Shown: positions 1 through 11,730, numbered from the stretch's first letter. The stretch: DNA of 64,000 bases from Gnetum montanum (GCA_015680685.1 MNCI01027046.1:969472-1033471); one strand, 5' to 3'. The notes: generated by a model from the sequence alone, not told the origin. Translations and numbers: made by a program.

Positions 1-36
1 GTATGGTTGAGTGTAGGGGTACCTCACCACTCATCA
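1..36 (+). mobile_element. 3' end of an LTR (Athila-like family)
   Basis: The first 36 bases match the last bases of the solo LTR at 51517-52371 almost exactly (shared GTTGAGTGTAGGGGTACCTC and the terminal CACTCATCA). The rest of the LTR lies left of the window. Whether it is a solo LTR or the end of a full element cannot be seen. It truncates the LINE remnant that follows. Confidence 0.75.
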
Positions 37-134
37 TTTGCCAAATGCTAGGTTTTTAATACCCTATGTGATTGTTTAAAGAGTAACTTGGAAAGATACT
101 TATTATACAATAGTAGTAGAGTTATCATGTTGTC

Positions 135-1410
135 CTATAAAGACCTTATTGTACATTGAGTAAAAATCAAGAAAAGAACAATTAAATGATGAAGAAGCTT
201 TATGAAAAAAACATTGTCAAAACTATCTAGATTTCTTTTTAATGGTGTAATCAAAATATTCCTGTTGTTCCTGATAAATTTCCTTTTCTTTGTTCTAATA
301 AAGCATTTAGATACCTTAACTAAACTTTGACTATGACTCTTATTTGTATTCTTAAATTTATACCTAGCTTGCATGCAATGCTCATCAAACCAAGTCTTTT
401 GAGCACCTTGTTTTTGTGAATGCAGAATCTATTTAGTTGTTGTAAGAAAAAGTTGTTCAAGCTCCTTATGTCATCTTTCAAAAGCCCATTTCTTATGTGT
501 TCCATTCATATATTTTTCCTTGATTGTTGGGTGAGTCTATACTAATTTTTTTTCTATTCTTATTTTTTATTATTTAAGAAATAATTGGAATTTGCAACAC
601 AAACTCAACATGATGATGGTAAGACTCCACTAAATCTTCTCCAACTTTTAACTCCTTAATAAAATCAATATCTTCATTAGAATATAAAATTAAACCAATG
701 CCAGAGTTACCTTGAGATCCTATGAAAATAAGTGATGAAGATTGAGGAAATTTAGCAAGTCCATTGTAAATCAAAAGATCAAAATTTTTTCTCCTTTTTA
801 ATAGCTGTTGGTCCATCTTATTAATAGTGCCATCTGCAAAATGTTGGCTCTAATTATGATATTCAAAAATGTCTAAACTACTAATATTATGTTGTCATTG
901 AATAATTTTTATTTGTTCCAAATGTATCCTCACATTAAAATTCCCACAAATAAATACTAAGCCTTTTGCTACAAATTCTACAATATCTTTACCTAAGAAC
1001 TGAAAAGGATGATCACAAGACAGTTCTATAAAATCATACAATATACCATCTCTAGGAGCAAAATAGCATATGGCAAGGAAAGCTGATATTAGATTTTTAT
1101 CTAAACATATTATTTATGATTATTAATTTTTCTAAAAGCATACAATTTTCAAAATATTTCATCATTAACACTACAGTGTCCCTAGAAGATCTACCTCTTT
1201 GTCCTACTCTTGTATTTCTTGTAAGAAATTTGATGAATCCAGGAACTACAAAATCTATAGAACCAACATCTTTGCAAGTTTTAACAAAATCAAAAATATC
1301 AAAGCTATCAAAGAAGATAATACTATTAAAAGAAATAACTTTATTTGAAATTCCACCATCAATGTTAAGAAATCATTTCACAAAAACAAGAATTATTTAA
1401 TCTACTTTGT
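135..1410 (-). pseudogene. LINE endonuclease (EEP-type) remnant
   Basis: Reading the minus strand from about 1410 down to 135, and allowing frameshifts and stops, gives the course of an exonuclease-endonuclease-phosphatase domain. A segment FLTRNTRVGQRGRSSRDTVVL (RGR-SGG-like turn) comes first, then CYFAPRDG, then a GDFNAR-like motif read as GNFNVRI, then LLIYNGLAKFPQSS, and finally a basic WFD...KK-R-type tail near 135-374. That order is typical of the endonuclease of non-LTR retrotransposons. It lies downstream, in the same orientation, of the ORF1-like remnant at 3145-3660, as expected for one LINE. No reverse transcriptase is present, because the LTR at 1-36 occupies that position. Several stops and at least one frame change make it non-functional. 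Family assignment is from motif memory. Confidence 0.6.
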
Positions 1411-1904
1411 TAATATTAATACTTAGTTAAGTATTGTAGTAAACATGTAACAATTAAGTGAAGTTTGTATGTCATGCTAAGCATACATTTCATCTAGTGG
1501 CTTAACTTAAGAAGGTAAGAGATTGTGAAATATGTCCTATGAAACTTCAATCTAACATCTTAACTACCAAGCTTGCTTGGAAGGTATGGTCAAAAGATGA
1601 TTAGTGGATTCATTGTGTTAGGTGGAAGTACTTAGAGATCTCTGTAGAGGCCATTCATGCTCATTGATGCCTCAAAGATTTCAAAATTCATGCAAAATGG
1701 TTGTGATTATATATGATCTTTGTATCAATGGAAGTTTTTTTGTAACTCAAGACCCTTGTCATTACTCCCATCTAGGTAGAAATTTGAGGAAGCCTTCATG
1801 AAATGCTTCCTGATATTATTAATATCTTTAAAAGGATGGGAAGAGCTTCTATTCACTCTATAGGTTTTAGGGATTCCTAGGTGCTTTCTACCTTACTAAT
1901 TAAT

Positions 1905-2010
1905 CCAAACAATACTTACTCCAAAGACATATAGCCAAATTAAAACTTTATAACTTGGTATTGCCCACTAGAATTGAAACTATAACTTGGACTCTTTTTA
2001 GGCAATAAAA
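1905..2010 (-). repeat. Partial SINE body
   Basis: The stretch with 'gacatatagccaaatt' and 'tattgcccactagaatt' matches the body of the SINE at 2226-2372 and the units at 63201-63675. The tRNA-like head is too decayed to delimit. Boundaries are approximate. Confidence 0.5.
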
Positions 2011-2029
2011 TTTGAGGTTGGTAGCACAA

Positions 2030-2190
2030 CCCCTATACATACAGCAAGGTGGATGTCACCCTCTAAACAAGAGGATTCCACCACAAGGCCACTCCATTGT
2101 TGCCACACTTATAAGTAAAGGTAGGAATGAAATCCACAACCTCTAAATTAAGAGTGAGTGTCTTGACTATTGCATGTTTAACATGACCAC
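2030..2190 (-). repeat. Possible tRNA-like SINE heads
   Basis: On the minus strand, two segments look like degenerate tRNA promoters. One has GGATTTCATTCC as a B-box-like element (near 2128-2140). The other has GTGGCCTTGTGGTGGAA as an A-box-like element (near 2078-2095). They lie between two clearer SINE copies. Assignment is weak. Confidence 0.3.
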
Positions 2191-2225
2191 TTTCCAAAGG
2201 ATTGAGGAAGGGGAAGGGAAGGATG

Positions 2226-2372
2226 TTGGAACCCCAAAATAATTGTAATATATCTACATCCTAAGATTTATAGTTCAATTAAACTTTAGAACTCAACATT
2301 GTCCACTAAAATCAAACTCATGACTTGAAGCTTTCAAATCAAGAGTCTTACCAATACGCTAACACTTCATTG
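2226..2372 (-). repeat. tRNA-derived SINE
   Basis: Reverse complement: a tRNA-like head with an A-box-like segment (TTAGCGTATTGGTAAGACTC), then AGTCATGAGTTTGATTTTAG as B box, then a body that includes TATAAATCTTAGGATGTAG and ends in a TTTTGGGGTTCCAAC-type tail. The same head-plus-body order occurs at 4127-4275 and three times at 63201-63675, which defines a family. It sits between the two LINE pieces. Confidence 0.65.
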
Positions 2373-3144
2373 TTAGGACGACTTTTCATATTATTACAAA
2401 GCTTAGAAGGTCTTCCCATTCTAATTTCTAAGCATGGCTTCACAGCATTGATAAGTTTACCACTCTAGAGAATGAGACTATCATGAACTTGGAAGCCATA
2501 TGGCAAATGTGGTTGAAGAGAAACATGTGCATTTTTTGCATTGGTTAAACATAGGCCCTTAGTTCATGCTGACCTTTGATAAGCAATAGAACATGCACTC
2601 CTTTTTTATGGATAAATTGAAATTTTTGCTAACTATGCTTAAGGGATGTCCTCATTCCTTGGGTTATGCATGTTTTCTTGACTTGAAATAGTAATATGTT
2701 CATGCTTAAAGACATGGAGTTTAGGGTGCATATGAAGAGTCTTAGCTAGCATCATCATAGCATGGCCCTACAAGCATTAGAAGTGATGATAATCATTTTA
2801 ATGAATAACATTTCATTGTCCTAACAACATTTACATCACTTTTAATATCCATGTTTGAACTTTAAAAAAACACTTTAACATCCACACTTGAACTTAAAAT
2901 AGCAAAAAGATTCAAGGTAGCAATAAAAGGATTTGGAAAAATACCAATTTTTATAGGAGAGGAAGATCCAACAGAAAATGACAACATAATTTTTTCATCA
3001 CATTTAATCTTACATCGAGATTCTTTGCCATTAGCAGTAGCCCACTTCTTAATATAAGGTTTAATCCTTGAGTTTATGGTATTCTTGCTAAATGAAGAAA
3101 AATTTTACTTCTAGGCCATTTGTTTGAATTGATCATTACTTCCT

Positions 3145-3660
3145 TTAGAAAAAATATTCACATAAGCTTCTATTTTTTTTTTTTGGTTTCTTCATTGTCA
3201 TTTGATCATTCTTATCATTAAAAGTAACTTGATTTTTTGTATCTTCAACCCCAAATTGGTCTTTCCTATTCTCAACTTCAACACATATTTTCTTTTCCTC
3301 AACATCCTTTTTTTTAAGTAGAAAAGAAAAAGCATTAAGCAAATGTTCTTCACAATGAAATTAGAAAGATTATAATATGTGATTGGCTGAATCCGAGTCT
3401 TCTTGCCTACCTGTAATATCAATGCCTTTTTACAGTTAAAGAAGATTGATTTCAACAAAACAACATTTACAAGAACCAAATGGTGTGGGAATATATTCCA
3501 TATTCTTAATGGAACCAAGAAGATTATAATCTCTTACTCAACTTTTTGAATAATTAGTAGAAGATTAAAAGAAAACTTGTCAAAACATGGAACTTTAAAA
3601 TATTCTTCAAATTCAACATCAAAATTTGGAGTCTACTTACAAATGAATAACATTGTATAG
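3145..3660 (-). pseudogene. LINE ORF1-like remnant (DUF4283/zinc knuckle)
   Basis: Minus-strand reading gives, in order, TPNFDVEFEEYFKVPCFDKF, then FVEI..LNCKKAL, then YYNLSNF followed by a run resembling a CCHC knuckle, and then a lysine-rich stretch (3145-3342). This order fits the C-terminal half of plant LINE ORF1 proteins, but frames must be switched and the knuckle cysteines are decayed. An independent related copy lies on the plus strand at 59400-62520, with the same YYNLPN-type motif at about 62311-62333. Similarity between the two extends upstream, with a shared GATATAGGATTATTTA segment near 3674-3690 and 59603-59620. It is in line with the endonuclease remnant further down the minus strand. 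Confidence 0.5.
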
Positions 3661-4126
3661 TCATATGTAAATAATCCTATATCTAGGGCATGCTACATCA
3701 TTAAAGCATTGGCTAGCTCAATAAGCAAAAAAAAATTGAAAAAAAATAATACCTAGCATAAATGACTTGAATGTCCTATTTTTGCATCACATTATTTCGT
3801 TGCAAAGCAAAACTTTGATTATGAGGCAGGTAACCTACAATTTGAATGAATAAATATCGTGATGTAAGATGAGGTACCAAGTGAGTGGTATACATCATCA
3901 AAAGAAACAAAAGCAGGTGTTTTAGTTGCATCAACATCACTAGAAGGTGTTTCAAATTTTTGCTCACCAGCTTGTAAATCTATATTCTCATAATTAACAC
4001 AAATTTCTGCATTGGTAGAAAAAGCAAAAATTTTGGCATCAATTGAATAAACTCAAGGTAATTTAGAATCCCCATCAAATCCACTTTAAAAAATCAAAGA
4101 GAGAAAAATTTGATATATTGGAAAAA

Positions 4127-4275
4127 AAGATCCTCTAGTATTAAGACACTCGATTTGGAAGCTCTAGGTCATGGGTTTGATTCCGGTAGGTAATACTGAG
4201 TTATATAAAGTAATAATTGGACTATATATCTTGGGGTGTACCTATGTTTTACTTATTTTGGGTTCCAATATCCCA
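4127..4275 (+). repeat. tRNA-derived SINE
   Basis: GGTTTGATTCC at 4174-4184 is a near-consensus pol III B box preceded by GGTCATG. The body has ACTGAGTTATATAAAG, TCTTGGGGTGTACCTATG, and the tail TTTTGGGTTCCAATATC. The A box is decayed around 4135-4150. It is the plus-strand member of the family at 2226-2372 and 63201-63675. Confidence 0.65.
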
Positions 4276-5840
4276 TAATTCTTGTAAAGTATCTAATGTA
4301 ATCATATATAAGGTAAATCTAATGTCCATGTTTAGAACCTTTAATACATGTTTGTAAGTTTCTTTGAATTTGATGGCTTTCTCATAACTTGCTATATAAT
4401 TTTTCTGTATTGTGTGTGGAATCTTATTAGTCATACATTGCCTAGTTTGCTTAATTTAGAATTTGAAAATTTCTTTGTTGCTTCCTAATTCAAGGAAACC
4501 TCAAGTCACTAATTCAATTTCAATGGGCAACACTAAGTTATGGATTTAGAAACCAAATTCAATTAAAGGAAGCTTGAACCTCATCTATCTTATACATTCA
4601 AAAAAGTCTTAATGAATGTCAGTAAAACTTCAGTTTCAATTCAAAATTATTGTTTGCTTGTAAGATAGTTAACTTGCACAAAATCAATGTTAAAAAAGCT
4701 TTTTCAATAAAAACAATGTAAATGACAATCTCATTAAACGAATTGCATATTGGTTTTAAAGGTTAGTCCCAACTTTCCTTTCACATTCAATGAACGTAAT
4801 GGTAACTCATTAAATCAATTGCAAGAATAGTAAAATAGCACTATAAAAACTTTGTTGTTGAACCAAAGCTTAAGAAAGTTAATTATTATGTTTTTGTGCT
4901 CATGTTTGTGCACTAACACAACTACAAAATCGGGACATTCTTTTTTAAAGTATATCTTTGGGTAAATACCGTATTCTAGTGAACTGCTATCTAGTTTGCC
5001 ATGTCTGGCCATTTTAACTGAAACATTTACTACATTTACTTGTGTATCCAAATCTGAATTAGCTGTAAACCATCAGAATCCAGAATCGTTGTAAACTAGG
5101 TGAATATTAGTGATGGAAGCACGAGTGTAGTGCGCTTCAGCTCCTCATTAAAAAGGAAATTTGTGTTTAAAGGTGGAAATTGACATTTATTTCCTATATT
5201 GTTACATAGTTTTGAATTAATATTTAAGTAAGGATAAATATAATTAAAACTTTATAATTCAACATTAAAACTTTTAAGCATCTTACTACCTAATTAACAC
5301 CTCATTAACCTCATTTAGTGTAAAGGGAAAGACAGTTTTAATACTGAAGCGGCCTTTTCGTACGCTATCCCAGTTCAGTGTCGTGTCATGCTTATGCCAT
5401 GGCTGTATATTTCATCAGTAATTTAATGCAATCGCTTTAAATCCAAGTCAAGTGTTAAATATAAATAAACGCAGAATCAATTAAAGATTTAAATAATTAT
5501 ATTATGTAGATAAGGTACCGCCTGCAACTTGGAAAAAATGAAAAGATCCAAATTATTGGCAGCTGTAGGCATAGGCTGAAATTTTGAGAAATGCAAAGCC
5601 TGACATATTCAAGCTGGAACAAGCCTGATTTCTTCAAAATTTTGGCATTATATTTGTGCAAGTACATGAACGGCAAAAAAAAAAAACATTCATTCAAAGA
5701 GAGAGAGAGAGAGAGAGCTGCACTGGATTTAGGAATCAAAGAAATCCGTAATAATACACAGCGTAGATAAAAGAGGGCATACATGTATATAGAGAATGAA
5801 CAGACATAATAATAACAATAGCTGAAGAACAATGTCAACC
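4276..5840. other. psbW 3' flank, no other gene seen
   Basis: No recognisable gene or element was found. Short open frames here (for example 4815-5051 minus) have no motif. The stretch near 5490-5840 is presumably psbW 3' UTR and flank. It contains a purine run, (GA)n at 5698-5718, which would read as (CT)n in the transcript. Confidence 0.5.
5698..5718. repeat. (GA)n microsatellite in psbW 3' flank
   Basis: About ten GA dinucleotides in a row, 120 bases past the psbW stop codon on its transcribed side. Confidence 0.9.
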
Positions 5841-6374
5841 TCAGAGCGAGAGGCCAGAGTCCTCGTCTTCTTGGACACCAGAGTAAGTAGCAGTATAGAG
5901 AGCCCAGATAAGGCCAAAGACGCCGACCACAATCCATACAAGAAGAGGGTTACTCACACCCAGGCCGAGTCCAGTTCCCTCTGTGCTCATCCTCTCGTCC
6001 ACCAGAGCATACGCACTCCCTTCCTGCATTGTCACCGCAGCTGCCGCCGTTGCTATCACCGGTGCCACTGCTTTCTCTAAATCAAATTCCTTTTTCTGCG
6101 CCTTGCACGCACAAGAAGCAGTATCAGCAGCAGCGCCGCGCCAGCTCTTGGCTCCTCCTGCCAAACTCCGGTATTTGGCACCTTATTTAATTAACGTTGT
6201 TACGAAAGAAAGAGTTCTTAAGATCGATCTGAGATTATTGTTTTGATTATTGTTACCTGCAACACTCAAGCGTGGCAGAGGAGAGTAGAGCGGCAGCGTT
6301 GTTGTTGAGGAGGCGCTGCTTCTGCCAACGGCGATAAGTGTGGAGGAAGTGGAAGAGCAGAGTGTGGACGCCAT
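5841..6374 (-). CDS. psbW: Photosystem II reaction centre W protein, chloroplast precursor
   Basis: PsbW is a single-pass thylakoid protein of about 54 mature residues that stabilises photosystem II dimers and PSII-LHCII supercomplexes. Two exons are read on the minus strand: 6374-6257 and 6181-5841, total 459 bases, 152 residues. The junction is GCAG|GTAACA...AATAAG|GTGCC in phase 1. Residues 1 to about 60 are Ser/Thr/Ala-rich and lack early acids, as in a stromal transit peptide. A second hydrophobic Ala-rich stretch ([13 protein letters not shown]) ends in SAYA, a thylakoid cleavage site. The mature part starts [13 protein letters not shown], then a membrane span [20 protein letters not shown], then an acidic tail ending EDEDSGLSL, all family hallmarks. 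The ATG at 6374 is chosen because MASTLCSS opens the transit peptide; upstream codons are 5' UTR. The precursor is somewhat longer than the usual about 133 residues. CpGs are well preserved and no stop interrupts it, so it appears functional. Confidence 0.93.
6182..6256 (-). other. psbW intron
   Basis: 75-bp GT-AG intron, AT-rich, near the lower size limit for plants. Removing it joins the transit-peptide exon to the exon encoding the rest of PsbW in one frame (Gly codon split after its first base). The intron is retained in the truncated duplicate at 33877-33942, so that copy arose through DNA, not through mRNA. Confidence 0.88.
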
Positions 6375-6590
6375 TACCGAAGATGAACAAGAGAAAGAGG
6401 ATAAGGAAGCCTCTCTACTGTAACTCTGATGTACGTCAAAGTGCAAATGCAAATGAAGAGTGAACGAGTGAATGAGATTGGCATTCGCGATAACATGAAC
6501 TGAAATGTATCGTCTCTTGTGTGGTGTGATTGGGCAGTGGACGGATAGAGTTTGCGACGCCACGCTCTTTTTCCACCATTGCCTACCTTC

Positions 6591-6596
6591 CACGTG
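6591..6596 (-). promoter_or_regulatory. G-box upstream of psbW
   Basis: CACGTG, in the context ACACGTGG on the coding strand, lies 217 bases upstream of the psbW ATG. A CCAAT motif (coding strand GCCCAATCACA) lies nearer the gene, at about 6526-6537. G-boxes are bound by bZIP/bHLH factors and are common in light-regulated photosynthesis genes. In the duplicated copy the same position reads CACATG. Function is inferred from motif and position only. Confidence 0.55.
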
Positions 6597-7091
6597 TTCC
6601 TCAATATCTTGCCTGACTCAATGTGTGATTCTCTTATTATCTAGGTCTGTTCGAAAAATCAGTGCATAGGGATCGCAGCTTCAAAACAGCTTAATAAGCG
6701 CCGTCTCAGATATATTTGGAAGCCGACCGAACTGAAAAAATCTGTGGATCTTCTTCAAGAGTCTAGTTCTTGATATCTAGATTTGAGGCTTAAATTTGCA
6801 AGTTAATGCATGTTTAACTAGGACATAGCAAATATGTGTCGTAGAAAGGTGAACACTTGTAGGTATTGTCATTGTACCTTAGGATGGCTTGCACAGTATT
6901 TTCATGTTAGGTAATACCATATCAAAGAAGGTGAATGGGAAGAATTTGAAAGAATGATTATAAATGCACTCCAAGATACTGAGCTAACATGGTAACTTAA
7001 TAAGAAGTATTCACCTCATTGTTTTAACTTGAAAGAATAATTAGAAGTATACTTCAAGACATATAGCTAATAGAGATTTAAAAAAAAACTG

Positions 7092-7170
7092 ATGCCTAAA
7101 GCATGACTTAAACTAGCAACTCCTTGCCTAACAAGACAATGAGCTAACCACTCGAGCAACCTATCATTGG
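7092..7170 (-). repeat. tRNA-like SINE head
   Basis: Minus strand: GGTTGCTCGAGTGGTTAGCT (A-box-like, 7142-7161) and AGTTTAAGTCA (B-box-like, 7104-7114), spaced about as in a tRNA. The same stretch appears in the duplicate at 34783-34860. It is not a functional tRNA because the arms do not pair. Confidence 0.45.
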
Positions 7171-8485
7171 CTATTTTAGGTAAGATCATTCCTTATTAAG
7201 GTAGGCAAAGGATTTAATAATAATTTTCTAATCTTGAAATTGAAATTTATTATACCAATGGACGCTCTAAATCTATTGGAGAGTGGAAATATGGATATTA
7301 TTAGTTCTAAAACCATTACTAAGAAAAGCGCGCATTTAACATATGAAAATTTTTCAGGGGTTTGTCAAAACCCCCCAACAAATAAATACTAATTAAAAAC
7401 AGTTAGAGTACATCAAATCATCAACCAAAAAGAGAGATTCTAAAGAAAAACTTCAACAATTTTGAGGATGCCTTTTCAGGTTTTCATCCTTACAACCAAT
7501 CTTGAAAACAGCTTCGTTGGGGTATGAAAAGGATCAATGCTTGCCCTCGTTCAAATGCACTCTCATAGAGTTTTCACTTCCTACTAATCATTTTTTTGTA
7601 AAGAGACAAACAATACTCTCTACAAAGAAAAATGAATGCAATAATTAGAAATAAGAATCAAATCTTCATTTATAAATTATTTAATGTATCTTGTTGGCTA
7701 TATGGCTTGGGATGTATTTTTAGTTAAATTATTTCAAGTTTCAACACCCAAAAATAGAAAATAAATTACAATAGAAGCTAATAGCTTTACCAACTTGAGC
7801 CCACAAAACAAAAAGATATTAATACTACAAAAAAAATTAATTGTTTAGCCATAAAAGCTTTCTTACTTGAAGTTGTAACTGAAAAGTAGTATCCTTGAAA
7901 ATTTGATATTTAACTTTTGAAGAAAGATCATAATTATGTTCTTGCTATTGAAAAATAATTGCACAATGAAACTTCCAAATAGAACAGAGAACAAGTGGCC
8001 AAAGATACTTCCAAATGTAAAGAAAGAAAGTAGACAAAGCAAGTTGATCACTATGAAGGATATCATTGTTGCTTAATTAAAAGTTGTTGCAAATTCTAGA
8101 TGTCCATTTCTAAGTATGCTAAGCAAATGGGAACTCAAAACAATACGTGAAATCAACTCTTCACTTCCACAAAGAGGACATTAGAGAAAATATATGATAA
8201 TTTTTATGATAGGCTATCTATTTGATGTGATAGCCTAAATATGTATTTGTAGTATACTCCTAGGTTGGTACATGTCTCACCATACCCCTTTGGAATTAAA
8301 CCTAGCAAATCATTTGCCTATATTTCACAAGTCATTGATACACATGTAGCAATAATTAGAAGAATGGAAGTATTGTTTCATATTACTATAACAAAAATAA
8401 TAGCTATGAAAGTTGTCTTTACTAAAGGTTTTGACTTCTTGCAATCTGAAACCATAACAATTTTGAATCCTCTTTGGATTCCTTG

Positions 8486-8490
8486 GTAGT
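8486..8490. repeat. Target-site duplication of element A, left
   Basis: GTAGT here and at 21552-21556 flank element A. The duplicated locus at 36513-36517 carries a single GTAGT with no insertion. Confidence 0.88.
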
Positions 8491-9316
8491 TGATAAATCA
8501 TGGATTGGCTGTGTTGACTGGACCCCATCGACATAGTGTATGTTTTTGCTTTAAATACGTGCTCACCCACCATGTTTATGGTATGTCTTGTCATAGTAAT
8601 AGCGAAGCTCTTGCAATTTTGTCATTTGAAAGTTAGAATATTCTTCTAAGTGCCTGTAGTAGGAGTCAAGAGTATATGGATCTTTAATTGAGCACTGTTG
8701 TACCTAAGCACAGCAGTGTATGTGGCAATAAAGAAGAGCTTTTTGATAAACCTTACAACACTTGGAAATATATTAATTATTTATTTATGCATTTAATATT
8801 ATATGTGATTTCCTTTAATGCTTTAAGTAATTAAATAATTGATTAGGCTAAACTAAGCTAGATTAAGTAGCGATTAATTAAGCACATAAGTACGACCACT
8901 TCGAGCATATGCTTGGCACTTGGTAATCCTAGTAACACTTAATGTTTGGTAACCAAGTAGTGCTAAATGTGTTCAGGATGTGTATGGCAAGTGGGAAAAG
9001 ATGCTTATGTTAGGATTAGTTAGCTTAGTTAGTTAAGTTAAATTAGCAATTAAATTACTTCATTTCTTTCATCCTTTATTTTAGGCACCCAAAACATAAA
9101 ACATAAAAATAATAAAAATCATACACCTTGATTACTCTTAATCATACCTTTGCATATCACAAGTGTAATTGGGAAGATAATGAATGACTATTAGGGCAAG
9201 TTCACTTCCTAGACGCTAGTGTATTGTAAGACAAAAAATCCACAGAATTTGACTAGATCGTGCATGAATGCTTAGTGATTTGTATGGTTGAGCATAGGGG
9301 TATTTGCTGGTCATCA
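8491..9316 (+). repeat. 5' LTR of element A
   Basis: Starts TGATAAATCATGG and ends TCATCA. It aligns along its length with the 3' LTR at 20691-21551, which is 35 bp longer because it has an extra stretch after CCCCATC (around 20735). The TATA position reads TTTAAATACGTGC, decayed from the TATAAATACGTGC of the 3' copy. Confidence 0.92.
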
Positions 9317-9317
9317 T

Positions 9318-9335
9318 TGGTGCCATTGCTAGGGA
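9318..9335 (+). other. Primer binding site, element A (tRNA-Asp type)
   Basis: TGGTGCCATTGCTAGGGA begins one base after the LTR. It differs from the Athila-type tRNA-Asp site TGGCGCCGTTGCCGGGGA by four transitions, each explained by decay of a CpG or neighbouring cytosine. Corresponding sites are seen in B (48603-48620), C (31970-31987) and D (24712-24729). Confidence 0.8.
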
Positions 9336-9473
9336 CTCTTTTTTTTTTTGAAACGTGTGTTATCTAGTCATAGTGAAAATCATTAATATCATTGGACAAA
9401 CCATAAGGTCAAAAATCATTCTAAAAATAAATTTAATAATTTAAGCACACTGATATCTTATTCTAATTGCAGA

Positions 9474-11730
9474 ATGTCTTCTTCTCATAGGTGTAATGAT
9501 ACTAAACTGCCAGTGCCTCAAGAATGTAGGGCGGTATATACTCATCTAGATGAGTATGTACCTGACTTCACCTTCATCCTACATTAGGATGAACAAATGT
9601 GGTGGCGAGATGTGAAGGAGAACATTGTAATGACTCCTGATTGATCTATGCTTGGGATGCTACTCCAAAATCTTGGGAGGTTAGGAATCCAGGATCTTCA
9701 AGAAGAGTATGTTGTGCATGACCATGACTATTGGGACTACCGTCCCAGTGAAACACAATGTAGGAGAGATCAACACTAAGAGAAGCACCACAATGCTTTG
9801 AAGGGGAAATGGTTCACCAATCCCTTGTTCCTACTTAATAAAAATGACAATGAGGATCCTTCCTTTGGGAATTCTCAAGATGAAGATTCTCCACCCCTTG
9901 ATATTGGTGATGGGGGCTTGAACCTGAAGCTGCATTCCACCATCAACAATCTAGATTTAGACAAAAGTGGGTGTCAAATCAGGGGCTTAGGTAAGCATCA
10001 AGATGCCAAGAAAGCTAAAAAATGTGGCTATGACAAGCATAGAGGAGGTGGCAGACACCATGGTGGTGGTAGTCCTCCTCCCTCTTCTCCCTCATTGTCT
10101 ACATCTTCTTCTTCCTCTTCTGGTTCTAACAAATGTTGTAGGAAGAACAATCGTGATGAAGGTAAACAACAGGACAATGATAATTGTAGAGACCGCCATA
10201 AACAAAGGGGTAGTAGAGGACATCATAGGCATCATTGAAATAATGATGACGATGAGCATTTGTAGGCAAATCGAAGCATGCTAAATATTGTAGAGGCAGT
10301 AAAAATTCCAACTAAGCATGTGAAAGATAGTCAGATCAAGAAAATTGACATGAACAATATCCCCAAATTTGAGGGGGGATATAACTATGATCTACAAACA
10401 CATCTTCAAGCTTTTCACGATGCTTGTGCCTTACAAAATATTGAAAATGATTGGTAGAAATTAAAGCTATTTCCTAGGACACTCATCAAGGAAGTGGGAA
10501 GTTGGTATCAATCCTTAGAACTGGAATCCATCCGCAAGTGGAGTACAATGCTAGAGCTATTCAATGATAAATATCAGAAATACTCCCTAGTTTCTAATCT
10601 AAAAAGGTAGATCCAAGGATGAAAGCAAGGAACACATGAACCCTTGGATGCTGCCATGGAAAAATACTATTCTCTCATACACTGATGCCCTATCCATGGT
10701 TATTCTTAGCAAAAATCACTTTGCCACATCATAGATGGACTTAGATTAGAAATGAGAAGAATTCTTGGGGTTTATGCCTAAGGAAAACTATTAGAACTTA
10801 GAGCCCATCAGATCTAAAGGCTGATAGAGTATGTAGCAAAAGAAGAATGAGAGTTGAGGAAATAAGATAATGTTAAGAAATATAACAGGGATCCTTCCAT
10901 TAGAAAAAGAGAGATCCAATTTTGCAACAATGAGGAGGAATCACTACTTGATGAGGTGGTAAATAGAAAGATCATATTAATAAAAAAAACTATGTTTGAA
11001 ATTGTGGCCAAAGTAGATAAAATGTGGGATTTGTTGGATGAAAAATTCCAAACTACTCTAAAGATCATAGAAGAATCAAGAGAGCAAAGTAGTAACCATA
11101 ACTGCAAGAGGTAGAAAGAAGCTGAACGTGCCTACTAAAGGGGTAATGGTAGAGTTGTTGTAGTAGTAAAAGTTATGGAGATAGAATCAGAAGATGGTGG
11201 TGGATGTGACATCTACCAATATGAACGTCTTTAAGGATGTTGCCCTATCATGTCACACTTACAAGAGTCTGGGGTGTACATGTTAAATCCTAAACTGGTA
11301 AGAAGGTAAGCACCTAGAAGATTGCCTTATCCTTAAGGTAATCTAAGGCAATTCCACCAACAACAACAAGCTTATTATCCAAGTGGAGCTCCACCAAAAC
11401 CTTATGAGTAGTACCAACAGTGGCAACATCCACAATCGTGGGGGATGCCACCACTAAGGCAGTAGTACCCTTATAGGTAGCTAAATCCATATGGGTACTA
11501 TGTTCAACAACCAATGTTTTCGTGAGACTCTTCTAGTCACGTTTCTTTTCAGCACCACTACTACCCTCTAGGGTATCACAAAACTCATTCTCCATCTATT
11601 AGAGTTGTAACCCCATATCCCTATCATCCTTTTCATCCATTAGCACATGCTCCTCCATCCTCAACCCAATTACCTCATATTTCATCTATGCAAGGTGAAG
11701 TTCCACCACAAAAGCAACAATGTAATACTA
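9474..11730 (+). pseudogene. gag of element A
   Basis: Starts ATG at 9474 (MSSSHRCNDTKLPVPQECRA). The N-terminal part includes HLDEYVPDFTFIL. A low-complexity basic and Ser/His-rich linker lies at 9798-10238. The capsid-like Retrotrans_gag domain follows (about 10330-10780): MNNIPKFEGGYN, HLQAFHDACALQNIENDW, KLFPRTLIKEVGSWYQSLEL, LFNDKYQKYS, HGYS..SLCHIIDGL. The C-terminal region has a decayed zinc knuckle near 11200 and a Pro/Gln-rich tail. Numerous in-frame TAG/TGA codons interrupt it. The same domain order appears in B, C and D. Confidence 0.85.

Larger units (their letters stand above)
6143..8490. repeat. Segmental duplication, copy 1, left part
   Basis: This segment is collinear with 33838-36517. 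The match starts inside psbW exon 2 (AGCTCTTGGCTC at 6143 and 33838) and runs through intron, exon 1, promoter and about 1.8 kb of upstream repeat-like DNA, ending at the element A insertion point. Differences are mostly C-to-T or G-to-A in the second copy, plus an extra stretch of about 300 bases in copy 2 (about 35990-36330). No gene other than psbW is visible here. Confidence 0.9.

Noticed and set aside
5497-5937. 146-codon open frame overlapping the psbW 3' end, same strand
   Set aside because: Different frame from PsbW, odd composition, no motif. It is a shadow of the gene and its UTR.
5983-6246. 87-codon open frame on the plus strand opposite psbW
   Set aside because: Antisense shadow of exon 2 and the intron. 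The minus strand has the clear PsbW reading.
5841-6374. Chloroplast DNA insertion as the source of psbW
   Set aside because: psbW is nuclear in green plants. Here it has an intron, a transit peptide and a nuclear-type promoter, and no other plastid sequence surrounds it.
9798-10311. Overlapping open frames on both strands in gag of A
   Set aside because: 10003-10284 plus and 10126-10311 minus are out of frame with gag. Only the 9798-10238 reading belongs to the gag protein.
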